Positions 40,717-51,142 of a stretch of DNA of 64,000 bases are shown piece by piece (the stretch's first letter is position 1; each line of letters begins with the position of its first letter). The stretch spans positions 7,321,001 through 7,385,000 of the forward strand of contig OZ014415.1 of the NCBI GenBank assembly GCA_963965975.1. The letters are read 5' to 3'. The stretch is from Xestospongia bergquistia. Lineage: Eukaryota > Porifera > Demospongiae > Haplosclerida > Petrosiidae. The notes under the pieces are model-generated. The model was not told the DNA's origin. It worked only from the letters and a program-made list of their open reading frames with translations, and did no database searches. Position numbers and translations under genes: made by a program.

Positions 40717-40879
40717 ACACACTGAACAGATTACAATATTAACACGACTATACATGTTTTAATGTATTGTTTATTTACCTTTTTATTTTCATGTATAAGG
40801 CTTTTCTCTCCTCTTGAATTGCAAATATTCTCTTGGCTGCATCCACCAGATTTTCTTGACTAGGCCCAGAAACAGCCAT
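32492..40879 (-). CDS. REX1BD-like protein
   Basis: Four exons give 170 aa: 40779-40879 (ATG at 40879, MAVSGPSQENLVDAAKR), 33995-34205, 32891-32991 and 32492-32591 (stop TAG). Phases 2, 0 and 2 match at all three joints. The protein is helical. It contains a segment ending RNIQGQEKEKLQL followed by TVQYHITYQ, then EVHESSC and a C-terminal ELKIATLLEDLRYECEDL helix. This order resembles the Rex1/REX1BD family (human C19orf60), whose job is poorly known; the algal founder is tied to DNA repair. The assignment rests on remembered motifs. The first exon is isolated: the 6.6-kb intron 1 contains two complete genes on the other strand. Intron 2 is mostly minisatellite. If the first exon is not linked, the other three would still be a real 3' gene end. 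Confidence 0.7.
32697..32862. repeat. About 60-bp tandem repeat, three copies
   Basis: Repeats of CTAGACTAGTTACCACAGCA and AAGGATAGCTACTGTTAGTA with substitutions, between the last two REX1BD-like exons. Confidence 0.75.
33225..33945. repeat. About 45-bp minisatellite
   Basis: Irregular repeats of TTCAGTGACACAAACAATGA and CTAGACCACTAAACCACTGC, including deletion variants such as GTGACAAAAAGGGGACTAGA. It fills most of intron 2 of the REX1BD-like gene. Confidence 0.88.
34623..36674 (+). CDS. TRIM-NHL protein: RING, B-box, coiled coil, filamin, NHL
   Basis: Single-exon gene of 683 aa; the start is in AAAATGGCA context. The RING is complete C3HC4: C20, C23, C35, H37, C40, C43, C60, C63. A B-box 2 spans about 102-133 (CSRHNKRIQLYCETC…CNMC…DHQEH). 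A coiled coil follows (about 150-265), then an Ig/filamin repeat (about 300-410, ending NSPVTIAV), then six NHL repeats to the C-terminus. This is the plan of TRIM2/3/71-like ubiquitin ligases, in which RING recruits E2 and the NHL propeller binds RNA or protein. It is intronless and sits inside an intron of the REX1BD-like gene on the other strand, so it may have arisen by retroposition. It ends directly after the last propeller strand. Confidence 0.92.
   Translation: MAENGTTTPPHSTQDHKNICTHCLSHYTDPKTLPCLHSFCKKCLESLVLVQDDGTYILGCPTCRQPVVLSQEGVQGLPTSSLTTIHDVKQSKSVDTSAYMVCSRHNKRIQLYCETCELVVCNMCAIEDHQEHEYNVITRNFSKHREEVTTGLEQVRTEMMAFTNGITRLVSREDKITKQGDDIKEEIQSLAERLVDLIHQSESELLAKVDHIVEQKLKTLSQQKKEAESSLADLRNCCNSLEESLQNYTPQQFLANKKTLMEHVQESISVKAIVMEPAEKADLKFNGNGALLLKNKEIGDITHTFLHSYCKPVKKEQTKATVGMNAIFKLNITDFDDIPISVPPSLFICKLTPPETHKPIECMVEEIQPGLYHVNFIPNIDGIHQLSISLGGLEITNSPVTIAVATALNIKGQTLHIIPNLQHPWGVATNENGQIVVVAETASHCLTILNSDGKKLRTLGSKGKEDGRFTDPRGVAITTNNHILVTDYDRIQKLTMTGHCIRSICGKGSGPLQFNDPKGISVHPKTGKIFIADSNNHRIQVLNTDLSFSHSFGNSARVNLCFPWDVACDNQGYVYVIDNENHTVNKFTTEGEFIMKFGSKGSEPGQLNWPSAVAVSPDNNTLYVTDDNNCVSIFDCNGQFLRRIGFDGDTKSGIGFKHPLGIAVDGLSKVYVSDCWNDRLLIM
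37654..38640. repeat. 209-bp satellite, about five copies
   Basis: Unit starts ATTAAAAGCTACAATYAATT at 37654, 37863, 38072 and 38281 (exact 209-bp spacing), with a shorter diverged fifth copy at 38463. It lies between the two TRIM-like genes, in the same large intron. Confidence 0.92.
39221..40546 (+). CDS. RING-NHL protein lacking B-box and filamin domains
   Basis: Single exon. I start at the ATG at 39221 (MAELDLPTPY, 441 aa) because its context and MAE- start match the neighbouring TRIM gene; an upstream in-frame ATG at 39176 would add 15 residues. An N-terminal C3HC4 RING (CVYC…CQHIFCETC…CPQC) is followed by only about 100 residues with a weak coil, then six NHL repeats (IPGFKYPWGI-type blades, RGVAVTKD, HRIQVLN, FYFPWDVA, NRPSAIAI, GPCGIAV). 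The NHL part resembles that of the gene at 34623-36674, for example HPLTGDIYIADANNHRIQVL, so the two are tandem paralogues and this one has lost, or never had, the middle domains. A ubiquitin ligase role is inferred from the intact RING. Confidence 0.88.
   Translation: MAELDLPTPYTSLDELITCVYCQIKYSNPKTLPCQHIFCETCLEKLLPSSKTKKQLEIVCPQCSESADVPQNKVANFPASFVIENLLEINRVFEATEEALTLSSSHQQLKTKYNEQYKEIDWKDLEHQNQKDDYSQKTISLLQQFELSYKPFNIQTASNVLSSTNIEIVPGFKYPWGIIKSKNGELIVAEWGKDCVTIVNSDKEKQLSFGQCKKSKNPFLNPRGVAVTKDDTILVTNGNCLQQFTKNGTLLKTIGSQGSEDLKFEAPAGLAIHPLTGDIYIADANNHRIQVLNKDMTFLQTFGCKGTGQGEFYFPWDVAMDSKGQVYVVSDGKNCVHKFTAEGIYLDSFGTKGSKPGQLNRPSAIAIDQSDQIFITELYNNRISVFNAQGEFKCFVGDETEHKKLLLLNGPCGIAVHSDNGQNELYVTDCWNDRVIVFTTS
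40681..40711. repeat. TA microsatellite
   Basis: About 30 bp of TA repeats between the RING-NHL gene and the first exon of the REX1BD-like gene. Confidence 0.9.
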
Positions 40880-41178
40880 TTTAAGGCTTTTAAAATAACC
40901 AAACTAGGGGTGGAGCCAGGCTGCAGATGACAGATTATACATAAATTCATAGTATTTTATTCTTCACTATTGTACGTATGAGTGATGCATCACTGAAACG
41001 TATTGTTTTTACTACCAATAAAATGCTTATCTAGCCCACATACACACCACACCATACATTGATAAACATCAGCCACACAAATCCCTCTCCCCCTCACTAA
41101 GGATTAAATTGATTAAAATTTAAAAATGTATAAAAAGACAAGTATGTGAGAGATTGATACTACAACAACAATAAAATA

Positions 41179-44100
41179 TTACATAATTTTAATCCTGAAT
41201 CTCTTCATTACAATAGCTAGCACACACAGGCTGACTAAATGAAGACTTAACAAAAGAAAAGCATTTAAAGTGCTAGTATTCATTGTATCAACAGTAAAGT
41301 TGACAAGTCCAGTTGATAGGTTAGCTAGTAAGAAGAATGTGAACTGGTTATAGTCAATGGCAGAGATGAGACAAAGATGAGGTGAATTATTAGAACTGGG
41401 TGGGGCTGATGAATATAGACAATCAAAATAAGGGCAGACAGAACATGACAGATTAGTAAGATAAGAGAGAGATATACATATCACATCAGTGATGAACATT
41501 AAGATAGACAGGATACCACCAACAGAGACCTAGCAAGAAAAAGAGCTCATTTACATAATATCCATAGATAAACGTCTCATAAAGGACACTAATATGGGTC
41601 ACTTATCTAGTGTGGGTAAATTCTCAAGTTTGACAGGTCTACAGGTGTGTATGTGTGTGTAATGATTATAGCTTCCATGCTTAAGGTCAGGAAGTGTCTC
41701 TTATGTAGACAAGTCACATGTAATTTAATTTCAGCAGAAGAAGTCCATGTATTATTAATATAAATGTACACTATACAATATAAAAAAAAACTATTGCTAA
41801 CTTGTAATATTCACAGAATGAAATAGCAAATTAATCCTAGATTAATGAAATTGGTCACAGCTGCATATATTCATGTACAACTAAACTGATATGCAAACAT
41901 TCCATGTGACCAAAAAGAACCTTAGAACTGTCGACATATACAGAAAACAAGAAAAGTATACTATTAACATCAAACTTACCATCCAAAAGAAAAAGGACAA
42001 ATTTGCCATTCTTCTTGAGACTTGTTCTACATACATTTCAGTCCACCATGTAATCACACCACATAGAAGAAAAATTGACAACAGTATACATATCAACTTC
42101 AGATAGTTTTTAATACATATCCTGAAAAAGAAAGTTAAGATACAGTTAATACTATAATTATAAGAGGACGTAACAACCTTTTAACTTTAAAAAAACTTCG
42201 AGAAAACGCAATTCCAGCATAATACAAGGCCAAATAACCAAAACAAGAAAATATTCCTTCTCTGTTAGCACTAATGAAATTGTTACGAGAGTAACTTCCA
42301 TCAGGACCAAAGAGGATGTACTCTCGTAAGCCACCCATGGACAAGAGGAATTGGTACCCAACAGCTATTGATATAGAAGTGATACAATAGGGGAGAGACG
42401 TAGGTATAAGAACAATAAGTGGATTTAGGAGAGTTGCCAAGAACTATCACACAAGAAAACATTCAACATTATGTTTATTAAATTAATTGAGACTTACACA
42501 GACAACAGCAATTGTGAAGAAAAAGTTCCAATGTACACCATACTCTGAAACATGAAGTTGATAATCTGTAGCTTTAACAGTGGCAAGCCTCAGCAGGCCC
42601 ATTATAACATAAGGTATGATTTTCTTTATACATTTGTAAACAGACACTCCGTATTGTTTCAATGAAGGAAGAGATGAGTAATCAGAAGGATAGCGAGCCT
42701 CTTTAGACACCATACTATATGATACTATAAAACAGCCCACACCAACATCCATTAGACCAGTACCAAATGTTTCTGTTTTAGCAAATCGTCGAGGAAATAT
42801 ATGAAAGTCAACAGCCAAGATTGCAATAGCAGTAAAAATAAGTAAAAATGAGCGAGATGTTGAGAAAAAGGGTATCTTAGAGGATGGATAAGGGAGTGAG
42901 AGTATCTGGTTTAAAACTTGAGTTGTATTTTGTTTAACAGAGACCCTATAAACCACTGGGGTTATAAAAAGTATCACTGTAGTTAGTTGTATGAAAAGAA
43001 CAGTAGTGATATAATCTGACATGATAGTGAATGTTAAAAGACCAGGTAGAATGATTGTGATGAACTCCCAAGAAAATGCAAATCTGTAATTAAAAGGAAG
43101 ACCACTAACATAAGCTCATGTATTGTAAACTGTTATATTTTGATAAGCCAGTAATATCAAATTTTGTACTTTATTATAATTTTAATGATTAAATATGAAA
43201 CTTGTTATAAATGACTAAGAAGTAGCAAAAATTCTGAGAAGGTAAAAATCATTACTAGTCTTGTGTGGGTGGATGTATGGGTAAAACAGGTCAGGGGAAA
43301 CTACTATAGATCAACTTGGACAGAAAATTTGCATACATCTGGGAATTTTCATACAAATATCCAATTGTTAAAAAGGGACTTTTGCCTCAAAATAGCTTGT
43401 GCAAATAGATTATCTACTAGCTACCAATTTCAGGCAAAGGTCCTTTTCTTAGCAAACTAAAAACTAAAATGGCTGACTGTTAGAGAATTCCTTCATGTAT
43501 CAAAAATTCATTACACAGACTTTGTATTAATTTCCATTTATATTTACTGTATGGACAGAAAATTTGGTGGGGATTTAGTTTGGCGGATTGTCTATGGTAT
43601 GTGTTTGGTGGAAGCCAATACTTTTGGGGGTGGGGCATCACAATCAGCTGGATCTAGGATGCTATTGCCATTGCTATTGGATTGCCTATGGTATGTGTTT
43701 GGTGGATTTAAAATTGGTGGAAGCAAATTCTTTTTGGGGGCGGGGATTAAATTAACCGGATCTCGGCTACTATTGGATGAGGCTACCTTTGTTGAATAAT
43801 TGAAATTTTTCATTAAAGAGACATCTCTACAGTGCACACACATGTATATATAAACAGCTGGATGCACAAACCACACCCACTCTATGTGAAACTTATAATT
43901 ATTATTGGTGGTTATTAATTTCTGGATCTGGATTAAATCTGCGAAAGCACCAAATTTAAATCCCCGCCAAATTTTCCAGCCATATGGTATGATGAAAACC
44001 ATACCACACATACAATATATATATATATGTGTGTGTGTGTGTGACCATAAATATGAAAATCATATGTAACATACATACAAATTTAAAATGAACACTTGTA

Positions 44101-44579
44101 TATATATGGTTGCTAAGAGATCATAGGTTATAAAAAGTCAGTATGTGAGAAGCTCAATTATTGGCCTTTATGATTACCAAATTCCATTGACTTCCTACAC
44201 AAGATGAATGTGTAGCAACTGTTTATAGTGTTTATTTGAAATATTTTATGTGTAGTAGGTACCATTATGTACTTATGATCACACACACACATATGTATGC
44301 ATGCCATGTATAACATATAATTTATGTTCACCATAGCATTATAAATATCTCATCAGACAATTAAGTTATTTCTATTGATAGCTATTTAAGTCGCTAATTC
44401 TCTTTAACTCACAAGAGACTCGTTGAGTGCCATTTTTGAATGAAGTCAGAACACAAGACAGTAGTATGTCGTACCAGTAAACCCAGACTAGATACAATAA
44501 CTAATAAATATATTTCCAATAGACTAGTGCCTTCACAATCACTCACAAAAGCCTCCTTAAGATCTTTGTTATTAGCCAT
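41179..44579 (-). CDS. PIGW: PIG-W, GPI inositol acyltransferase (copy 1)
   Basis: Five exons give 503 aa, close to the human length: 44413-44579, 42498-43083, 42178-42443, 41980-42121, 41179-41529. All phases match. The N-terminus (KEAFVSDCEGTSLLE) and the hallmark segments KTETFGTGLMDVGVG and SEYGVHWNFFFT identify PIG-W/Gwt1, the multi-spanning ER enzyme that acylates the inositol of GlcN-PI in GPI-anchor synthesis. Many hydrophobic spans are visible. It is head to head with copy 2 (start at 45874). Exons 2 and 3 and the end of exon 5 are nearly identical to copy 2, while exon 1, exon 4 and the start of exon 5 are clearly diverged. It therefore looks partly homogenised. No disabling change is seen. 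Confidence 0.92.
43552..43985. repeat. Fold-back/tandem repeat in PIG-W copy 1 intron
   Basis: GAAAATTTGGTGGGGATTTA near 43557 is matched by an inverted TAAATCCCCGCCAAATTTTC near 43958. The left part also contains a direct repeat (TATGGTATGTGTTTGGTGGA twice, about 100 bp apart). It is probably an old inverted-repeat element and is not present in the intron of copy 2. Confidence 0.5.
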
Positions 44580-45129
44580 TATAAGATATTTAGATAGACA
44601 TATTTTTAACTCCACTTCATAAGCCGCCTTTGCATGTAATTATAGACCACACCCATTCACCTAATTAGTTTAATTTTAATAATTATTAATAATTAACTGT
44701 ATAGTTTTCAATAATACATTATACAATATTATGTTAATATTCCTATTACTATGTTTTAAATGTGTTATTTGAATTGGTAATTTTAGATCAATGCAAGTTA
44801 TTATGCATATCTCCCTTGTATTAAAATTATATTCTCTCTAAAAATTATGCCCCCTTTGAATTTGACACTGAAATACTGTCATAGATGCTAAGTTAAATTC
44901 TTAGTTCTTGCTACTAAAGAAACACTTTAGCTAGAAATGTGATAATGATGCTGAGTACATCACTGTACATGAGCAGTCTACATGGACACTACTGGCATTG
45001 ATATCATGACAACTAGGCTATATCAGATTACTTTTCATTAGATGTTTATAGTGTGAAAATATAGTAGACATCCTGATCTTATATACAAATATTTTGATAG
45101 AGGTTGTCCCTTAATGAAAACCAGGTCAC

Positions 45130-45177
<48 letters not shown>

Positions 45178-45873
45178 GATTTAAAATGATCCCCAAAGAA
45201 GTTTAGATGTCACCAAAGAAGTTTAGATTATTTGAAACAGGATGACCAATCTAATTACCAATTAGTCAAACTTACTACGACTGCAGCTGTCAAACATTCA
45301 ATGATATCAATTACAGGTGGATCCATCCAAGTCATACAATTGGAATGGAGCCAAGACTCACATAACTTGAACAACATATCATTATTTACAATCCATTTAA
45401 AAGTTGGCTCTGTTTAAGTCCTTACACAATTTGATCCAAATATGATGTGGAAATATAATACAGCAAAAAGCAGTTAAATTTTACACACACATTAGTAAAA
45501 TTTAAAATAACAATATCCCATATCAACACACTGTAAAAACTGATTGGTTGATCTAACCCTTATTTGGTTATGCAGGTTGTAATTGCAAGCTTATTTTTGT
45601 CAAAAAAGTAATCAGAAAACTGTTTTTATTTTTAATGTACTACTGCTTATGTAACTATTTCATAATATATTAGCAATCAAAATAGTATTTTATGTTTACT
45701 TTTCATATATATAACATGTATAACCATGTATTAGATAAAATAACTATTCAGTGTATAGATTACACTCTATAATATTGACATTCTTATACAATGACTAATA
45801 AAAGCAGTAACTGATCATATGTCCAAACAGAGGAAAAGGTGTAACAATACTAATTGGGAATTCCTGACAAGCA
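44580..45873. promoter_or_regulatory. Shared divergent upstream region of PIG-W copies 1 and 2
   Basis: The two start codons face away from each other across 1.3 kb. It contains a TA microsatellite (45135-45174) and short chance frames only. Promoters for both genes are expected here by position. No specific element can be called. Confidence 0.4.
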
Positions 45874-48800
45874 ATGGCTAGCAACAAAGATCTGAAGGAG
45901 GCATTTGTAAGTGGTCTATCAGGAACTAGTCTATGGGAGTTATATCTAGTAATTATCACATGTATTGTGGGATTGCTAATACGTCATACTGGTATATTGT
46001 GTTCTGACTTTATTCAAAGATGGCATCAAAAGAAACCGCTGTGAGTTTAAACCTGTAAAATTACATTAGTTGTCTTGTTTAATTTATCTTTTTAACCAGC
46101 TGCAGTGCATGTTTAAATTCAAACATTTTAGGTTATAAGCATAATCTAGCTCTTATAGGTTAACAGCCTCTATACTCCATAAGAGCTGGATTAGCAATAC
46201 TATTATTAATGAAGACAGATATTTATATACTAGCTATACCATCATATATTGGTAAACACAGTGCTTAATGATATATTAGAGTTCATATTTAGTAGATGCA
46301 GGATTTTCCCATTTCTAAGTTTTATATAGAAAAATTGCTGTATGTCATAATATGGTTGTTTATCACCTAAACATGGAACAAATGGTTGAATATCTGAACT
46401 GATGATAATAACTCCATTTCTGGCAAAAAGTTGTTTAGTTGTATATATGAATTGTATGATACTCATATTTACTGTCAAAGTCTATTGTATAGACATTGTT
46501 GTTGCTATACATGAAGTATAAAGTAACTATAGTCATTCATCAATACAGCTTTCTCAGCTCCTTATCATAATAATTACCACTTATACTCACAGCAGTTTTT
46601 ACTGGAAATTCCAATAGGACAACAGCTCATTCACATTTTAATGCTGTTAAACATTGTTGTTGTTATACATGAAGTATAAAATAACTACGTCATACATCAA
46701 TACAGCTTTCTCACCTCCTTATAATAATAATTACCACTTATACTCACAGCAGTTTTTACTGGAAATTCCAATAGGACAACAGCTCATTCACATTTTAATG
46801 CTGTTAAACATTGTTGTTGTTATACATGAAGTATAAAATAACTACAGTCATACATCAATACAGCTTTCTCACCTCCTTATAATAATAATTACCATTTATA
46901 CTCACAGCAGTTTTTACTGGAAATTCCAATAGGACAACAGCTCATTCACATTTTAATGCTGTTAAACATTGTTGTTGTTATACATGAAGTATAAAATAAC
47001 TACAGTCATACATCAATACAGCTTTCTCACCTCCTTATAATAATAATTACCATTTATACTCACAGCAGTTTTTACTGGAAATTCCAATAGGACAACAGCT
47101 CATTCACACTTTAATGCTGTTGCATACAATTCAACAAAGTTAATTTAGGTATAAACTTGTAAGCACTGCAATGACATCAGTAAGTCTATACTCATGCTAT
47201 AAACAGCATGAGTATGGAATTCACGTTGTAGATGATTTTGTTTAAGGAAAGCCACATGTTCTTAAATTATAACATGTCTGTGTATACTTTAAAGGGAAGA
47301 CTAACCAATTACATGAAAGTAGTAGTTTCAATTCACAACAACAGTGCATCAATTGTATAGCAATAGAAACCTTATGCTTCCTTTCAAATTGTTGTATAAT
47401 AGGTTTGCATTTTCTTGGGAGTTCATCACAATCATTCTACCTGGTCTTTTAACATTCACTATCATGTCAGATTATATCACTACTGTTCTTTTTATACAAC
47501 TAACTACAGTGATACTTTTTATAACACCAGTGATTTATAGGGTCTCTGTTAAACAAAATACAACTCAAGTTTTAAACCAGATACTCTCACACCCTTATCC
47601 ATCCTCTAAGATACCCTGTCTCTCAACAGTTCGCTCATTTTTACTTATTTTTACTGCTATTGCAATCTTGGCTGTTGACTTTCATATATTTCCTCGACGA
47701 TTTGCTAAAACAGAAACATTTGGTACTGGTCTAATGGATGTTGGTGTGGGCTGTTTTATAGTATCATATAGTACAGTGTCTAAAGAGGCTCGCTATCCTT
47801 CTGATTACTCATCTCTTCCTTCATTGAAACAATATGGAGTGTCTGTTTACAAATGTATAAAAAAAATCATACCTTATGTTATTATAGGCCTGCTGAGGCT
47901 TGCCACTGTTAAAGCTACAGATTATCAACTTCATGTTTCAGAGTATGGTGTACATTGGAACTTTTTCTTCACAATTGCTGTTGTCTGTGTAAGTCTCAAT
48001 TAATTTAATAATATAATGTTGAATGTTTTCTTGTGTGATAGTTCTTGGCAACTCTCCTAAATCCACTTATTGTTCTCATACCCACATCTCTCCCATATTG
48101 TATCACTTCTATATCAATAGCTGTTGGCTACCAGATCCTCTTGTCCATGGGTGGCTTACGAGAGTACATCCTCTTTGGTCCTGATGGAAGTTACTCTCGT
48201 AACAATTTCATTAGTGCTAACAGAGAAGGAATATTTTCTTGTTTTGGTTATTTGGCCTTGTATTATGCTGGAACTGAGCTTTCTCGGAGTTTGTTTAAAG
48301 TTAAAAGGTTGTTACATCCTTGTAATTTGTGATACCAAATTATTTGTATTCTTGTACATACATATTCAGTGACTCTACATGAACAATACTATTTCCTGAA
48401 AATAAATGTTTGATTAGAGATTGCAATGTAATCACGAAGCTAGTAGATACATTAATCATAAGCTTATTTAAAGTTAAAGTTTCCTTTTTTACAATTACAC
48501 AACCTTAACAACATGTCTATTGTTTGTGTGTGCTATTATATCCTAGATGGCTTCTGATAATTATTTGTAATTTTTTCTTTGTAGCAAAGTATTAAAAGAT
48601 TATTTGGTGATTATTTGTCTATTATTTTTAATATTTCTGTCCTGTATTGTGGCCACTAAATGGAGTGAAATAAATATTGAAGATGTTTCAAGAAGAATGG
48701 CTAATTTAGCTTATTTCTTTTGGATAGTAAGGATATAAGATGTAATTAATAATAATAATAATTAATGTTTCAATCATTTCTCATTATGCAGATCTCTATG

Positions 48801-49124
48801 TTTGGTATTATACTTGTTCTAATGTTTTTTGTGGATGTAGTGTCTATCTCTCTCTCTTTTCTCACTAACTCTCCACAATCTATCTGTCCTTACTTTGATT
48901 CTCTCCATCCTAAGAGCTCACCTCATCTTTGTCTCATCTCTGCCATTGACTATAACCAGTTCACATTCTTCTTACTAGCTAACCTATCAACAGGGCTTGT
49001 CAACTTCACTGTTGATACAATGAATACTAGCACTTTAAATGCTTTAATTCTGTTAAGTCTTCATCTAGTCAGCCTGTGTGTGCTAGCTATTGTAATGAAG
49101 AGATACAGGATTAAAATTATGTAA
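45874..49124 (+). CDS. PIGW: PIG-W, GPI inositol acyltransferase (copy 2)
   Basis: Five exons give 497 aa: 45874-46040, 47403-47988, 48042-48307, 48585-48726, 48792-49124. Exons 1-4 have exactly the lengths of copy 1 (167, 586, 266, 142), and exon 5 is 18 bp shorter in the luminal or cytosolic loop around PYFDSLHPKSS. It carries the same PIG-W hallmarks, with a distinct N-terminus (KEAFVSGLSGTSLWELY). Intron 1 contains a tandem repeat. No break is visible, so it should be functional. Its 3' part was the source of the duplicated unit that includes the partial copy at 53481-55097. Confidence 0.92.
46494..47125. repeat. About 158-bp tandem repeat, four copies
   Basis: The unit contains GTTATACATGAAGTATAAAA, CACAGCAGTTTTTACTGGAA and GGACAACAGCTCATTCACA. 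Starts fall near 46504, 46662, 46819 and 46978. It lies in intron 1 of PIG-W copy 2. Confidence 0.9.
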
Positions 49125-49602
49125 TATTTTATTGTTGTTGTAGCATCAATCTCTCAGACACTGGTCTTTTTATACATATTTTATTCAATTTAATCCTTAG
49201 TGAGTGGGAGAGAGTATTAACATTATATAGTCTAGTAATGCAATAACTTTTAGTATTATGTAAAATTGGCTAAATAATAGTTTTTTAGAATATATAAACA
49301 TATAGTTTTGATTTTTTTAATAGTTGTTAATTTTCTGTCATGTATTACTTACTTTGTAACATTTCTACATTTATATTGACAGCATATCTACCACTGTCAT
49401 TGTTTATGTGGCTCATCTATTACATATGTTACATGATACAACGTTTGATTTTCTTGTTGTTTAAACAAAAGGAAATTCTATATAACAAACAAGACCATAA
49501 TTGCACAATTAACTATCTTGTAATTACAAGAAAAAAAATAATTTGGATTTAGCTTAAAATAAAAAGTATATATATATAAACACACTGTTTTTTGCATTTT
49601 AA
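49125..49602. other. 3' intergenic region, convergent gene ends
   Basis: Between PIG-W copy 2 (+) and the secreted NHL gene (-). Matches 55098-55579 closely, as part of the tandem duplication. No coding signal. Confidence 0.6.
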
Positions 49603-50562
49603 TTAATAAAGATAGACTTTATTACCAATATAATCTGTAATCCAAAGTGTTCCATCAGGTGCAATGGCTGCATCACCAGCACCCTCAAAGCCTGTCATAA
49701 CTTTGATTTGCTTGCCATTCTTATCACAGATGTAGACTTCTCCTGGACTTGAACGATCAGCTACATACATATTATCCTCACAGTCTAGATCTATAAATAG
49801 ACCTTCAGCATAACCCACACCCTCTATTTTAAGATTACATAAATGATCCCCTGACTTAGTAACAACAAATACTTTACCAGTGTAGAAATCTGTTATACGT
49901 AAATTGCCATCAGAATCAAACTGGATCTTACGAGAATAGTTTCCTACACCAGTGATCACATGGGATTTGGTACCATCTGAGTTATACACATATACTTTCC
50001 CGGTATCCCATTCAGAGACATAGAACTTACCATCAGAATCTATAGCAATTCCAACAGGATCTTTTTGGCTTATTTTTACACCAATAAAAGCCCCTTCAGC
50101 TGTATACTCATATATTTTTCTACCTTTGAAGCCTGCGACATATAATCGATCATCTTTCACATACAGTCCAATTGGGCCTCCGTTAGGGACAGCAAACTTA
50201 TTTTGAAAGTTACCATTTTTGTCAAACATGTGAACATAGCCATCACCCCATCCTGAGATATATACCTTCCCATCTTTTGTGATATGGATGTGTTTTGGGT
50301 GAGAGATGGTTATTAGTTTCTTAGGACATCCGTATGTGGATGGATCTCGAGTACATGAATGATTCCCATTAGTCCCACTAACTTGTATTGAGTTTGTTAT
50401 ATTCTGTATTTCCTTTGTAAGTTCATCGATTCTTCGACCCAAACACTTTATCTGAGAAAGTACTTGTTGGCAGGAGTCTTCATATGAGCAAGTATCATCA
50501 CAAGCTGTAGTAGATGCCAAAACATCACCAACAACTAGAACAATGATAAATGCAACGTACAT
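49603..50562 (-). CDS. Secreted NHL-type beta-propeller protein (copy 1)
   Basis: Single exon, 319 aa. A hydrophobic start (MYVAFIIVLVVGDVLA) looks like a signal peptide. It is followed by a Cys-containing short coil (CSYEDSCQQVLSQIKCLGRR), then from about residue 75 repeated propeller blades with the recurring pattern …DGKVYIS, …RLYVAGF, …GKFYVSEW, …GNLRITDF, …NMYVADR, …GTLWITDY. No enzyme motif is evident, so an extracellular binding role is inferred. It is unlike the TRIM-linked NHL proteins because it has no RING and is secreted. Its twin at 55580-56533 is very similar. TTTATAA on the - strand about 45 bp before the ATG may be a TATA box. Confidence 0.85.
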   Translation of the reverse strand: MYVAFIIVLVVGDVLASTTACDDTCSYEDSCQQVLSQIKCLGRRIDELTKEIQNITNSIQVSGTNGNHSCTRDPSTYGCPKKLITISHPKHIHITKDGKVYISGWGDGYVHMFDKNGNFQNKFAVPNGGPIGLYVKDDRLYVAGFKGRKIYEYTAEGAFIGVKISQKDPVGIAIDSDGKFYVSEWDTGKVYVYNSDGTKSHVITGVGNYSRKIQFDSDGNLRITDFYTGKVFVVTKSGDHLCNLKIEGVGYAEGLFIDLDCEDNMYVADRSSPGEVYICDKNGKQIKVMTGFEGAGDAAIAPDGTLWITDYIGNKVYLY

Positions 50563-50603
50563 CTTTAGTGATGTGATGATAAAATGGTAAATCAGCTAGG
50601 GTG

Positions 50604-50612
50604 CATTATAAA
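50604..50612 (-). promoter_or_regulatory. Possible TATA box of secreted NHL copy 1
   Basis: TTTATAA on the - strand, about 45 bp upstream of the ATG. The same motif occurs at the same distance before copy 2 (about 56581-56587). Confidence 0.3.
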
Positions 50613-50671
50613 GAACTAGTGTAGCTTGTTTTATTTATGTGTTAGAGTTAAGTACTTAACAAGTTGTATGT

Positions 50672-50870
50672 TACAAACCACATTTTGTCCTGTTCATTCT
50701 TCATTTCATTTCTTAGGTAGAGTGATACTTGTTACATTGTAGAAGTGGTGTACTTAATTTCATGCACTAAATGTGATGTGAAATTAAGTACACCACTTCT
50801 ACAATATAACAACTATCACTCTATTCAAGAAATGTAGTGAAGAAATAAACAGGACAAAATGTGGTTTGTA
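50672..50870. mobile_element. Fold-back element with about 92-bp arms
   Basis: Left arm 50672-50762 begins TACAAACCACATTTTGTCCT and right arm 50778-50870 ends in its inverse, with a few mismatches and a spacer of about 15 bp. The paralogous site in the second unit (about 56650-56760) has the right arm only. Confidence 0.75.
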
Positions 50871-51142
50871 TTGGTCAATTATTGATATAAAAATAGTTTT
50901 TACAACATACCACATGAACAAGATAGTAATTTGTACTTGAACCCATTCATTGCATTACTAAAAATAAGTTGTATAAGTCAATTAGTGACATACGTTATCA
51001 CACTACTGTAGTAATCATTTACAATTCTCATATAACTTATAGTATTATCACTGAAAGCAATAATCTAAATTTACTGATGACTTATAGAGACCAATACCTT
51101 AATGTTTGATGGAAATAACTGAATTCTTCTGTTAGTGTATGC

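Noticed and set aside
43551..44011. Open frames of 82 and 139 codons on both strands
   Set aside because: They lie in the PIG-W copy 1 intron within a fold-back repeat and show no domain or splice linkage.
45135..45174. TA array between the PIG-W genes as a shared TATA promoter
   Set aside because: It is a simple microsatellite of about 40 bp far from both ATGs, and similar arrays occur in introns.
48124..48372. Overlapping frame within PIG-W exon 3, repeated at 54108 and 42158
   Set aside because: It is an out-of-frame shadow of the coding exon, present in all three copies because they are related.
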